From contig NZ_AYPQ01000001.1 in assembly GCF_000633635.1 (NCBI RefSeq), positions 716,820 to 780,819 of the forward strand: a stretch of DNA of 64,000 bases, read 5' to 3'. The notes under the pieces are model-generated. The model saw only the letters and a list, made by a program, of their open reading frames with translations. It was not told the origin of the DNA and made no database searches. Of the stretch, positions 1-10,858 are shown piece after piece. Every line of letters begins with the position of its first letter. Within the stretch, counting starts at the first letter, position 1. This DNA is from Enterococcus crotali. GTDB taxonomy: Bacteria > Bacillota > Bacilli > Lactobacillales > Enterococcaceae. The position numbers and the translations under genes are program-made.

Positions 1-771
1 CATCAATGTTAAAATTTCGTTTAATCGTTCAGGTTCCAAGGCATGGAGTGCTGTCAAATGCCCAACAGAAACTCTGCCCTGATAGTTTTCTGCAATCGTC
101 TTTTTACACAAATACTCAATCGAAATATCCGTTGCTTCATCACTGAAATCTTGATGAAGATCAATGTCTTTATCATATTTTTTAGCAATTTCAAAAACTA
201 AATCGATGTGTTTATCTGCTGGTGCATCATTATAAGGAATGCCTCCAACAACATCTGCGCCCATTTCCATTGCTTCATACATCATTTTTTCCGTACCTGG
301 CGCCTTAAAAATTCCTTCTTGTGGAAACGCAACGATTTGCATATCGATCAAATCCCGATATTCTTCTTTTAATTTCATAATCGTTTTAAAGCCAGAAAAG
401 CCTTGTGCAGGATCAAATTCTGCGTGTGTTCTAACTGCTGTCACACCGTGAGAAATAATCATTTCCAGTGCTTTTTTTGCCCGTGCGTAAATGTCTTCTT
501 CCGTAAATGTGGGTTTCAGTTCAGCAGTAACACTAATCGCTTCTTGTAAAGTTCCAGACTTATTTGGTTTTCTATCTGCAATCAGTGCTTTATCTAAGTG
601 AATATGACTTTCTACTAGGCCCGGGATCAATACTCGACCTTGCGCTTCGATCACAGTAACTGCATTGTCAGTCAACTTTTCTGAAATCGCGATGATTTTT
701 CCGTCTTTAATTCCTACATCTTGTAGTTCTTCTCCATCACTTAATCGTGCTTGTTTAATTAAAATATCCAT
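1..771 (-). CDS. Amidohydrolase, cytosine deaminase-like (3' part outside window)
   Basis: An open frame of 257 codons runs from the ATG at 771 to the window edge without a stop, so the C-terminal part is missing. The N-terminal beta-sandwich is followed by the metal-binding HIHLD motif (His56, His58). A second ligand region, LHQDFSDE, lies near residue 206, and VGH is at about 237. This pattern fits the metal-dependent amidohydrolase superfamily, closest to the cytosine deaminase / N-isopropylammelide hydrolase branch. Such enzymes hydrolyse exocyclic amino groups or cyclic amides in the cytoplasm. The gene lies 20 bases downstream of a permease gene on the same strand, so the pair probably imports and degrades one nitrogenous compound. 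The substrate cannot be read from the sequence. Confidence 0.8.
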   Translation of the reverse strand, partial: MDILIKQARLSDGEELQDVGIKDGKIIAISEKLTDNAVTVIEAQGRVLIPGLVESHIHLDKALIADRKPNKSGTLQEAISVTAELKPTFTEEDIYARAKKALEMIISHGVTAVRTHAEFDPAQGFSGFKTIMKLKEEYRDLIDMQIVAFPQEGIFKAPGTEKMMYEAMEMGADVVGGIPYNDAPADKHIDLVFEIAKKYDKDIDLHQDFSDEATDISIEYLCKKTIAENYQGRVSVGHLTALHALEPERLNEILTLM

Positions 772-791
772 TCTTGAACACCCTTTCTATT

Positions 792-2150
792 TTAAATAAA
801 GAATCCAATGGCAATCAATACAACTGAAGCTAAACTGATCCATTTCACATTGCCTTTTACCACATCTAAAATTGGAATTTGGAAGCCGGATGATAAGGCT
901 TGCATCGTGATATTCACAAAACTCATTTGGCTACCTAAACCTACGCCCACTGCAACCAATCCAAGCTCAATAGAAGAAAAACCAAGAGATACCGCAACTG
1001 GCAGAACCAGTGTCAACACAGAACCCACGTAAGCACCTGCTGGAACACCAATTAAAATACCAGTTAAAATCGCAACTGGAACCATGATCAATGTAGGCGC
1101 AGCACTTGCAATACCTGCAATAACAGCAAATGTACCTGTTTGAGCGATGATATTAATAAATGCTAAGAAAATTCCAACCTGAAATAATCGTGTTAAAATA
1201 TACGTTGACCCATCCACCATTGCTTCCACCGACTGATTCAATGAGAAATCTGAACAAATAAATATTAAAGCCAATGTCAAAACCATATAAACTAAAGGTG
1301 TCAATAATGGAAAACCAACTAGATCATTCACGACAGGTCCGAAAATTACAGCAAATAATAAAAAGATTGCAGGCAATGTCAACTTAAATAATGCCTTATT
1401 ACTCATTGAAGCATACTCATCATCATCGTTTTCTTTAAATCCGATATTCCGACGTTTCGTTCCCCAAAAAGCTAAAATAATAGCTAAAGCACAAAAAAGT
1501 AACCAAATTGGGCGCATATCGGAAACGTATTTGGCCACACTGAAATCACCCAACTTAGAGACGATACTAGATTCTAGTGAAGCAGGTGAAGTTGTAAATG
1601 AAACGGCTGCTGCCAATGACATTGCTGCAATCAGCTCAGGAACTGCGCCAACGGCTACAAAAGCTAAAGGTGCGATTACCATTGCGCTACCACCGCCGAT
1701 CCCTGACATATAAGTCGCTGCGGCTAATAAAATCACGATAAAAGCTGAGACGTATTCCACTTTACCTTTGGTTCCACGTTTAGCAAGAGTCAACGCCGCA
1801 GAATAACCGCCTGATTTAAATACAGCCATTGCAACAGCTGAGTTGATGATCGGGACAGTGATTCCAAGCATCGTTGGTATCGTTTCTAATAACTGTTTAT
1901 TCGCTTGTTCTAATCCGATCCCACCAATAATCATTGCTAAAACGCCACCAACAAACCCTGCAATGATCATATCCACTTTCATAAATAATAAAACTAAAAC
2001 TAAGATCAATGGAATGATTACGATTACCGCTTTTATTCCTGTAGGTGCTGTAATGGCATCAATCTCTTGTGCGAAGGCAGGTACAAATGAAAACAGAAAT
2101 AATAGTGCAAGTAGCAGTCCGCTTAAAAATCTTTTAGGTATTTTCATCAT
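792..2150 (-). CDS. Multi-pass permease of the ion-transporter type, substrate unknown
   Basis: The product has 452 residues and about 11-12 hydrophobic segments, with a polar loop near residue 235 (rich in Asp/Glu, sequence ENDDDEYAS). A Gly/Ala-rich segment with GIGGGSAM near residue 155 and a second pseudo-symmetric half suggest an ion-transporter or C4-dicarboxylate carrier fold. The first 28 residues look like a cleavable signal peptide ending in PAFA-QE, which is unusual for a secondary transporter. The gene sits directly upstream of the amidohydrolase and is probably co-transcribed with it. It is therefore the likely uptake system for that enzyme's substrate. Fold assignment is by general pattern only. 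Confidence 0.6.
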   Translation of the reverse strand: MMKIPKRFLSGLLLALLFLFSFVPAFAQEIDAITAPTGIKAVIVIIPLILVLVLLFMKVDMIIAGFVGGVLAMIIGGIGLEQANKQLLETIPTMLGITVPIINSAVAMAVFKSGGYSAALTLAKRGTKGKVEYVSAFIVILLAAATYMSGIGGGSAMVIAPLAFVAVGAVPELIAAMSLAAAVSFTTSPASLESSIVSKLGDFSVAKYVSDMRPIWLLFCALAIILAFWGTKRRNIGFKENDDDEYASMSNKALFKLTLPAIFLLFAVIFGPVVNDLVGFPLLTPLVYMVLTLALIFICSDFSLNQSVEAMVDGSTYILTRLFQVGIFLAFINIIAQTGTFAVIAGIASAAPTLIMVPVAILTGILIGVPAGAYVGSVLTLVLPVAVSLGFSSIELGLVAVGVGLGSQMSFVNITMQALSSGFQIPILDVVKGNVKWISLASVVLIAIGFFI

Positions 2151-2495
2151 TATTCCTCCGACTGTGGTTAATTAAAACCTCTTTTTTATAAGTGAACATT
2201 TTTTCAAATCAATTACATTTTTTACCTAGAAATTTCTAAATAGATACTACATTAAGATTTAGTGATAACGCTTAAATAAGTTACTTATTCTAACTTAGGA
2301 CATACAATAAATAACCCTTTACATCATCAAAATAGTTTTTTTCTTTCGCATCAACTTGAATGCGAGTCCCTCCTTCCTTCTTCTTATAATACGTTTATTT
2401 TCTCGAAAAAGGAACAAGAATGCACCTATAATTTATCTGAATCTAAATTATAGGTAACGTTTGCATTTTCCATACCTACAGTATTTATAAAAAAT
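2151..2495. other. Intergenic region with permease promoter, no gene seen
   Basis: AT-rich spacer between the permease start and the metA terminator. It should hold the promoter of the permease-amidohydrolase pair. I see no ORF with a ribosome binding site and no recognisable riboswitch. Confidence 0.4.
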
Positions 2496-2583
2496 AAGTG
2501 GGGCATAACTCTTAGAGTCATATCCCACTTACACGTTCCAGATAAACAGCGAGAGCAGAAGCAATCTCTTCTGTCCCATCTCT
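2496..2583 (-). repeat. Two-hairpin terminator repeat, copy A (downstream of metA)
   Basis: On the minus strand, after the metA stop, a small hairpin with arms CAGAAG/CTTCTG (about 2554-2573) is followed by a long imperfect hairpin with arms AAGTGGG/CCCACTT (2496-2530). The same arrangement, including a shared stretch of about 45 bases around the small hairpin, recurs behind rpsA at 53963-54056. It probably terminates transcription. Confidence 0.6.
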
Positions 2584-2591
2584 TTTCATAG

Positions 2592-3523
2592 TTAAAATTC
2601 TGTTCTTTTCAGTAGTTCTGTTAAATCATAAGGTGTATTTTGATAAACTGCGTAGTTTAACCAGTTAGAAAATAACAAGGACGCAGCCATATGCCATCTT
2701 AATGTCGGTCGTTCATTCCTATTATTATTTGGAAAATAGTTTTTTGGTAAATTAGGTTGGATCCCCTTTAACTGATCACGTTCAAATTCCTGTTGTAATG
2801 TTTCACGATCATATTCCAAATGTCCTGTTGCGTAAAATGCTCGATTATTTTTATTTCCAACTAAAAATATCCCAGCTTCTTTTGATTCAATCAAATTTCT
2901 AAAGCTTCAACCTTCTCTACGTCGCGTCTTTCAATACCTGTGTAGCGAGAATGAGGAGCAAAAAATACATCGTCAAATCCTTTCAAGATACTCCAAGTTG
3001 GCGCCAATACATCATGCATGTAAATCCCTGTTAGTTTTTGGTTTAAGAGGTACTTATCGATTTTATGATGGTAATAGAGACCAGCTTGCGCCCCCCAACA
3101 AATATGAAATGTTGAAAACACATGTGTTTTACTCCACTCAAATATTTCTTCCAACTCTTGCCAATAATCAACTTCTTCAAACGGCATCTGTTCAACTGGT
3201 GCACCTGTAATAATCAAGCCATCGTAAAATTTGTCTTTAACTTCTTTGAATTGACAATAAAAACGGTTCAAATGTTCACTTGATGTATTTTTCGCCTCGT
3301 GACTACTCATATGTAAAAATTCAACATTGATTTGCAAGGGCGTATTACTTAGCAATCTCAAAAGTTGAACTTCAGTTTCATCTTTTTTAGGCATTAAATT
3401 TAAGATCAAAATTTCCAAAGGGCGAATGTCTTGGTGCATGGCACGATCTTCGTCCATCACAAAAATTTTCTCTTTTTCTAGTACTTTAATTGCTGGTAGC
3501 TCTTTTGGAACACGAATCGGCAT
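2592..3523 (-). CDS. metA: Homoserine O-acetyltransferase MetA, interrupted by a one-base frameshift
   Basis: MetA activates homoserine for methionine synthesis in the cytoplasm. Residues 1-210 run from the ATG at 3523. The frame then breaks at 2893-2895, and the rest (LIESKEAG to the end) continues in another frame to 2592. One extra T in the minus-strand TTT run would restore a protein of about 310 residues, the normal family length. Cys142 (ICWGAQ) is the acyl-accepting nucleophile, and GHLEYD in the second part carries the His and Glu of the active site. Glu111 (GAPVEQMP) is the residue that favours acetyl-CoA over succinyl-CoA in this family, so acetyltransferase is inferred. The break resembles the other single-base losses in this window and is probably a sequence error. 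Confidence 0.88.
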
Positions 3524-3638
3524 GTGTAAATCCTCCCTTTCCTTTTGTCTAAATTCATTTTACGATAAAAAGATATAGAAAGAAAGATTCTTTGGTCGAA
3601 AAACGAGCCTAATTCTTTATTTATGGTTGTTATTATAA

Positions 3639-3675
3639 AAAACATGAGATAGGACATATGCCCACCTCATGTTTT
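3639..3675 (-). terminator. Intrinsic terminator behind the adhesin gene
   Basis: Arms AAAACATGAG and CTCATGTTTT with a 15-bp imperfect stem, followed on the minus strand by a T-run. It lies 36 bases beyond the adhesin stop codon and before the metA promoter region. Confidence 0.8.
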
Positions 3676-3710
3676 AGTCCTTATAGAAAGTTCATGTGTT
3701 ATTTTTCCCT

Positions 3711-6700
3711 TTATTCTTCTTCTTTTTTTGTTGTACGTTTAAAGGTGAAGAATCCTAGAACACCTAGAAGTAACGCGCCTACCAATCCCCAATTACTAAC
3801 AATTTCACCATTGTTTGGAAGATTTTTTTGTGTAGAACTTAAGTTTTTCAACCCGGAGTTACCATTATTCCCTAAGTTACCACCGTTACTGGTGCCATTT
3901 CCATTTCCGCTACCGTTACCACCATTTTCACCTGGATCGGCAGGAAGTTTGAAGTTCGCCGGTTCACTTTGATTCCCATCGATGTCTTTGGCAATTGCTG
4001 AAACGAGTTCTTTTGGTTCAGCAAAACCAATTGGTATTTCGATGACAAATCCACCAGTGTCGCTTGCTGTTGCTGCACCTAGAACTTCTCCAACTGTATT
4101 TTGAAGCTCCACTTTATTTCCTGGTGTAGCAATCCCTTTGACTGTATAACCAGTCATTGAGTTTCCGCTCACGCTATTAATAATTGGTGTTGCAACATAG
4201 ACTGTTGGATCGGCCGGTGTCATAAATGGTGTTGCTGAACTAACTTCTCCAACGTTATTTTCAGCAGTCGCTGTCAACGCTTCATTTTCAGTAGCTACTC
4301 CTTTTGGTAAAGCTATGGCAAATTCACCATCTAGTGCAAACGGTGCTGCAACTAAAAATGTTCCATTCAGATCAGCTACACCTGATCCGATGACTCTTCC
4401 AGCAACGTTGCGAATTTTAACTTTGTTACCTGCTGTCGCTTTACCAGTTACGATATAGCCAGATTTTGATGTCCCTGTGACACTACTGATTGTTGGTGCT
4501 TTAATGTTTGAAGATGGATCAGCAGGGATTGTAAATAATGTTGGTAAACTAGTGTTAAGAGCATCATCGATTGCAACCGCATTTAATTCTTGTAATGGGG
4601 TTACATCTTGAGCGCCTAATTCAATTGAGAACTTACCTGTATCATCAACCTCTCCGGCTCCTACTTCATCACCAGAAAGACTTCTAAGTGATATAGAGTC
4701 CCCAGCAGTTGCTGTTCCCTTGACCGTGTATCCAGATTGAGAATCACCTACTACACTAGTTATGATTGGTGCTGCTACTATTGGATCAGCTGGTGTTGTA
4801 AACGATGTTGCTGGACTTTGATTCCCTGCACTGTCAGAATCTATCGCTCTCAATTGCTCAAGTTGACTGGCTGAACCTGTCGGAAGCACTACTGAGTAAT
4901 TTCCACTACCATCTACCTCGGCTGAACCAATCACCGTTCCATTTAATTTTTTGATTGAAACTGTGTCACCGGCAACCGCAGTACCAACTACTGTATAACC
5001 AGTACCCGATGTTCCTGTTACGCTAGTAACAACTGGAGCTTGAATAGAAACTGGGTCAGCTGGTGTTGTAAAGATTGTTCCAGGACTAGTGTTACCAGCT
5101 CCATCTTTAGCTGTTGCTGTCAATTGTTCATTTGGTGATGCTGAACCGGCTGGAATTACAACAGTGTAATTGCCACTGCCATCTGATAGACCTGTTCCAA
5201 TCACTGTTCCACCTGTATTTTTAACTTCTACAGTATTACCTGCTGTTGCCGTACCTGTCACTGTATAACCTGTAGTTGAATTACCTGTTACACTATCAAC
5301 TGTTGGGGCTTGAACCACTACTGGATCTGCTGGTGTTGTGAATGGTGTTGCCGAACTTTGATTATTATCTCCATCTACAGCTACTGCAGAAAGTTGTTGA
5401 AGTGGTTGTGCTAAACCTACTGGAATTGTGATTGTGTAATCGCCACTACCGTCTGCCACAGCACTTCCAATAATTGTTCCTCCTGTATTTTTCACATCTA
5501 CTCTATTACCAGCTGTGGCCGTACCTGTCACTGTATAACCTGTTGCTCCTGTACCTGTTACGCTATCAACTGTTGGTGCACTAACAACCACTGGATCTTG
5601 TGGCGTAGTGAAAGGAGTTGCTGGACTTTGGTTTCCATCAGCGTCTTTCGCAACTGCAGATAATTGTTGATTTGGCGTTGCTGAACCGGCTGGAAGCACT
5701 ACTGTGTAATTGCCACTAGGATCTGCGATTGCTGTTCCTATAACTGTTCCACCTGTATTTCTAACTTCAACAGTATTACCTACAGCGGCCGTACCTGTCA
5801 CTGTATAACCTGTTGCCCCTGTTCCTGTTACACTGTCAACTGTTGGCGCAGTAACAACTACCGGATCAGCTGGCGTTGTAAATGATGTTCCTGGACTGGT
5901 GTTACCATCTGCATCTTTTGCTGTTGCCGTTAATTGTTCACTTGGGGCTGCTGAACCAGCTGGAATCGTAACTGTGTAATTACCGCTTCCATCTGCTACT
6001 CCTGTTCCAATCACCGTGCCACCTGTATTTTTGATTTCCACAGTACTTCCTTCAGGTGCTGTTCCTGTTACTGTATAACCCGTAGTTGAATTACCTGTTA
6101 CACTATCAACTGTTGGGGCTTGAACGACTATTGGATCGGCTGGCGTTGTAAATGTTGTTGCTGGACTTTGGTTATTATCTCCATCTACAGCTACTGCAGA
6201 AAGTTGTTGAAGTGGTTGTGCTAATCCTATTGGAATTGTAATTGTGTAATTGCCACTACCGTCTGCCACAGCACTTCCAATGATTGTTCCGCCTGTGTTT
6301 TTAACATCAACTCTGTTACCAGCTGTTGCCGTTCCTGTTACTGTATAACCTGTCATTGATGTACCTGTTACGCTATTAACTGTTGGCGCTTGAACCACTA
6401 CCGGGTCAGCTGGTGTTGTAAATGTTGTTCCAGGACTTGTATTGCCATCTGCATCTTTAGCTGTTGCTGTTAATTGTTCATTTGGTGATGCTGAGCCAGC
6501 TGGGATCGTAACAGTATAATTTCCACTACCATCTGCTACGCCTGTCCCAATCACTGTGCCACCTGTGTTTTTAATTTCCAAATTACTTCCTGCAGGTGCC
6601 GTTCCTGTCACTGTATAACCGGTTGTTGAATTCCCCGTCACACTATCAACTGTTGGCGCTTGAACCACTACTGGGTCGGCTGGTGTTGTGAATGGTGTTG

Positions 6701-9700
6701 CTGGGCTTTGATTGCCATCAGTATCTTTAGCTATTGCGGATAATTGTTGGCTAGGATTTGCTGCTCCAATTGGAATTATCACTGAATAGTTGCCACTTGG
6801 ATCTACTAATGTGGTTCCAATAATTGTGCCACCTGTGTTTTTGATTTCTACAGTATTTCCTGCTGTCGCAGTACCCGTTACAGTGTAGCCAGTCGCTGAT
6901 GTACCAGTGACATTATTTACCGTTGGGGCACCGACGACTATAGGATCAGCAGGCGTAGTGAATGATGTTCCAGGGCTTGTATTACCACCTGTATCTTTAG
7001 CAGTTGCTGTTAACTGTTGGTTTGGTATTGCTAGGCCAACTGGAATCGTAATAATGTAGTTGCCGCTTGGATCTACAATCGCTGTTCCGATTACGGTTCC
7101 ACCTGTGTTTTTGATTTCTACAGTATTGCCAACTGTAGCTGTCCCCGTTACAGTATAACCTGTTGCTCCTGTACCTGTTACACTATCAACTGTTGGCGCA
7201 GTAACAACGACTGGATCGGCTGGCGTTGTAAATGATGTTCCAGGACTTGTATTACCATCGGCATCTTTAGCAGTTGCTGTTAATTGTTCACTTGGTGCTG
7301 CTGAACCGGCTGGAACCGTAACTGTGTAATTGCCGCTTCCATCTGCTACGCCTGTTCCAATCACCGTGCCACCTGTATTTTTGATTTCTACAGTACTTCC
7401 TGCTGGTGCCGTACCTGTCACTGTATAACCTGTTGTTGAATTACCCGTCACACTATCAACTGTGGGAGCAGTGACAACGACTGGATCGGCTGGTGTTGTG
7501 AATGGTGTTGCTGAACTTTGATTGCCATCGGCATCTTTAGCAGTTGCTGTTAATTGTTGGCTAGGTGTTGCTAAACCAACCGGAATCGTAACTGTAAAAT
7601 TACCACTTGGATCGGCAATCGCTGTTCCAATTACGGTTCCACCTGTATTTTTAACTTCAACAGTATTTCCTGCTGTCGCCGTACCGTTTACGGTATAGCC
7701 AGTCGCTGATGTACCAGTGACATTATTTACCGTTGGGGCACCGACAACTACAGGATCAGCAGGCGTAGTGAATGATGTAGCTGGACTTTGGTTCCCATCT
7801 GCATCTTTAGCAGTTGCTGTTAATTGTTGGTTTGGTGTTGCTAAACCAACCGGAATCGTAACTGTAAAATTACCACTTGGATCGGCAATCGCTGTTCCGA
7901 TTACGGTTCCGCCTGTATTTTTAACTTGCACTGTGTTTCCTGCTGTTGCTGTCCCTGTCACCGTATAACCTGTTGCGCCTGTTCCTGTTACATTATCAAC
8001 AGTTGGTGCTTGAACTATCACTGGATCTGCTGGTGTTGTGAATGATGTTGCTGGGCTTTGATTTCCATCTGCATCTTTTGCCACTGCAGAGAGTTGTTCG
8101 TTTGGTGTTGCAGATCCAGTTGGAATTGTAACTGTATAGTTGCCACTTGGATCAACAACAGCCGTTCCAATCACTGTTCCACCTGTGTTTTTAATATCAA
8201 TCGTATTTCCTGCTGTCGCTGTCCCTGTTACTGTATAACCAGTACTCGAGGTTCCTGATACATTGTCAACTGTTGGTGCGCCGACGATTACCGGATCGGC
8301 TGGTGTTGTAAATGGAGTAGGTGTACTTTCGTTTACTCCTATTTTTGCTACCGCAGTCAAGGACTCGCTTGCAGTTGTCAATCCTTGAGGAATCACAATA
8401 GCAAAATTACCGCTACCATCAGCAATGCCACTTCCAATTGTAGTGCCACCGGCATTCCGAACATCTACTGTATTACCAGCTGTGGCCGTTCCTGTTACTG
8501 TATGTCCAGTTGCTGAAGTACCTGTTGTATTTGTTACGACTGGTGGTGCTACAACAATTGGATCGGCTGGTGTTGTAAACGGAGTAGATGTACTTTCATC
8601 GGATCCAGATTTTGCAATAGCATTTAAAGTCTCGCTAGCTGTTGCTTGACCTTGTGGAATTGTAATATTGAAGTTTCCAGTCCCATCTACTGTGCCCGTT
8701 CCGATTGTAGTGCCACTTAGATTACGAATATCTATCGTATTTCCTGCTGTCGCTGTACCAGTCACAGTATAACCTGTTGCTGAAGTACCTGTTGTATTCG
8801 TTACGATTGGTGGTGCTACAATTACTGTATCGGACGGTGTAGTAAAGGTGGTCGGTGTACTTTCATTACCATCAGATTTAGCAATTGCGTTTAAAGTTTC
8901 ATTCGCTATTGCTTGACCTTGCGGAATTGTGATACTAAAATTACCGCTACCATCAACTGTGCCTGTTCCAATCACTGTTCCACCTGTGTTTTTAATATCT
9001 ATCGTATTTCCAGCCGTTGCTGTACCAGTGACAGTATAACCTGTTGCTGAAGTACCTGTTGTGTTCGTTACGACTGGCGGTGCTACAGTTACTGCATCGG
9101 CTGGTGTAGTAAAGAAAGTTGGTGTACTTTCATTACCACCGTTGGATGCTGTAGCGGTCAATACCTCACTAGCAGTTGCGGAGCCTTGTGGAATGCTGAT
9201 TTCAAAATTCCCACCAGTTGCTGGTCCCGACGCAATTGTTGTTCCACTTGCGTTTTTTATCGTAATTGTATCACCTGCTGTTGCTGTACCGAATACGGTA
9301 TAGCCTGTTGTTGAAGTACCAGTCGTATTCGTTACGACTGGTGGTGCTACAATCGCTGCATTACCGGCGTAATAGATATCAGATACTCCGTTAGCTGTAT
9401 TGATCAAGCTAATATCAATAACATCTGATTTTATAACAGTTCCAACGAATCTGGCGTCTAAGTTTTGCGTTAGACTTGTTGGACTTACAACGGTTGTTGG
9501 AATATTGATCGTTGTCGAACCCAATACTGAAGCATCAGCTAATTGATTGACCCCAGCGCCTCCAATTCCTACTAGTGGTAAAGCAAGATTAATAGCTGTG
9601 TCTACAGTCCCTTTAACTGGGAGTAACGCGGCGTTGATAGCTGCTGCAACTACATTACTTGTAATTCCGCTACCAGATGCTTGTAAAGCGTCAACTGCTG

Positions 9701-10396
9701 CTTTTAAATCTTGTAAAAGAGATGATACATTCTGTGCTAAAACTAAACCTAATCCATCATCGATATTGGCTTGAATATATTTGCCATCAGGAGAAAGAAC
9801 AGCGTTAGAACTAAACTGTGCACTACCAAAATTCTCAAGATTATTTAAAGCGTCAATTTTTTGATTAACTGTAGTTAAATTCAAGGTAACTCCCGTTAAA
9901 CTCCCCAAAGACCCACCAACAATATCAGTCAACAAATTCGATAAATTATTAACGGCAGTCAACGTTCCAGTTAAAAACGTTAAGTCACCAACTGTTAAAG
10001 TCACATTTGTATTAATTTGTGCTGCTCCGTTTGGAGAAACGCGTCCGTTTAATTCAGTCGGAATTGATAATACAGCTTGCTTTGTTCCGCTCGTGATAAC
10101 AGTTCCCCCAACTAACTCACTTCCAGTTATAGAAAAGTTCACATTTTTTGATGTTCCATCAGCGGACCAACGAGTTCCTGCGGATGTACCGCTATCATTT
10201 GAAGTAGTGATATTTGAGAGGATTTCTGCATCTAAAATTGCAGCTGAAGCAGTAATCCTCCGGGTAAATAAAACGATAATGGAATCGTTAACGGGGCAAT
10301 AACTAAACTACTTGTCAACACTAATGATAATGCACGATACTTACTCTGTTTTTTTGAATAGGCAGTACTTTTCTTTTTTTGCTTATCATCTTTCAT
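3711..10396 (-). CDS. Giant cell-wall-anchored adhesin with about 20 Ig-like repeats (frameshift in signal peptide)
   Basis: The start is the ATG at 10396, preceded by AGGAGG at a 6-base spacing. A long signal peptide begins MKDDKQKKK and contains a hydrophobic core. The frame then breaks at about 10256-10262; one added G (GGAGG to GGAGGG) would join it to ITASAAILDAEILSN and the rest, giving about 2228 residues. After the signal comes a non-repetitive adhesive domain of about 280 residues, then about 20 repeats of close to 90 residues. A Gly/Asn-rich linker follows. The C-terminus has LPNNGE, a hydrophobic span and KRTTKKEEE, which is a sortase-sorting layout with Asn where Thr is usual. The protein is probably displayed on the cell wall and used in attachment. 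The ligand is unknown. Confidence 0.88.
3931..9350 (-). repeat. Tandem array of about 20 Ig-like repeat units, about 270 bp each
   Basis: Each unit reads roughly AP-x-VxxVTG-x5-GYTVTGTA...GNTVxVKNTGGTVIG...GSGNYTV...LTATAKDADGN...FTTPADP. I count 20 units. The first four (VAPPVVTNTTG type) form one subfamily, the middle twelve a second, nearly identical one, and the last four are divergent. One C-proximal unit is longer because of an inserted segment near FALDGEFAIALP. Confidence 0.9.
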
Positions 10397-10619
10397 GATT
10401 ATCCTCCTCTTGCGTTTAAACTGATACCACATAACGAACAACTAGAAGCTTACTAAAACCGACAGACACTCTCCTTTCATAAAACATGAGCAATATAAAC
10501 AATTATTTAAGCTTCTACCTTTGGATTTTATAACCTTTATAATATTTTTGGAAATGATATGAACCGAAAATATTAATTTTATTTTAATCAATAAAAAATA
10601 TTCTGCGAATAAATACCAA
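10397..10619 (-). promoter_or_regulatory. 5' region of the adhesin gene
   Basis: AT-rich region between the yczE-like terminator and the adhesin start. It must hold the adhesin promoter, but I could not fix the -35 and -10 boxes. No ORF of its own is supported. Confidence 0.4.
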
Positions 10620-10663
10620 AAAAGAGCGTAAAACGCTTATAAACAAACATTTTACGCTCTTTT
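10620..10663 (-). terminator. Intrinsic terminator behind the YczE-like gene
   Basis: Perfect 14-bp arms AAAAGAGCGTAAAA and TTTTACGCTCTTTT, followed on the minus strand by further T residues. It lies about 200 bases beyond the upstream gene's stop. The 195 bases between them hold no visible gene. Confidence 0.8.
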
Positions 10664-10858
10664 ATAAAAAATATTTTTTTAATCAAAATAATATATAGGT
10701 ACCAAAATAATTATCTGTATAATATTAAATTCCATCCTAAGAAAAATAAAAACGCTATCATTTTCCTTATGTAAATTATTTTAGTATAAAATAGATTCCA
10801 GAATCAAAGAATATTGCTCGCTTTGTTCCTGAAATCTATTTAATAACCAACTACTCAT

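Noticed and set aside
2263-2276. Possible catabolite (cre) site upstream of the permease (TGATAACGCTTAAA)
   Set aside because: It misses two conserved positions of the cre consensus, and a similar weak match near 2455 is no better. Not reported as a feature.
2592-3523. metA as two separate genes or a true pseudogene
   Set aside because: The two frames join at the exact conserved position with one added base, and the same type of loss recurs in essential genes, so a sequence error is more likely.
3931-9350. Repetitive array that might be taken for CRISPR
   Set aside because: The units are about 270 bp, keep one reading frame, and encode Ig-like domains. There are no short spacers and no cas genes.
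7717-9774. Plus-strand open frames of 60-80 codons inside the adhesin gene
   Set aside because: They are antisense shadows of the repeat units. They lack ribosome sites and recur with the repeat period.
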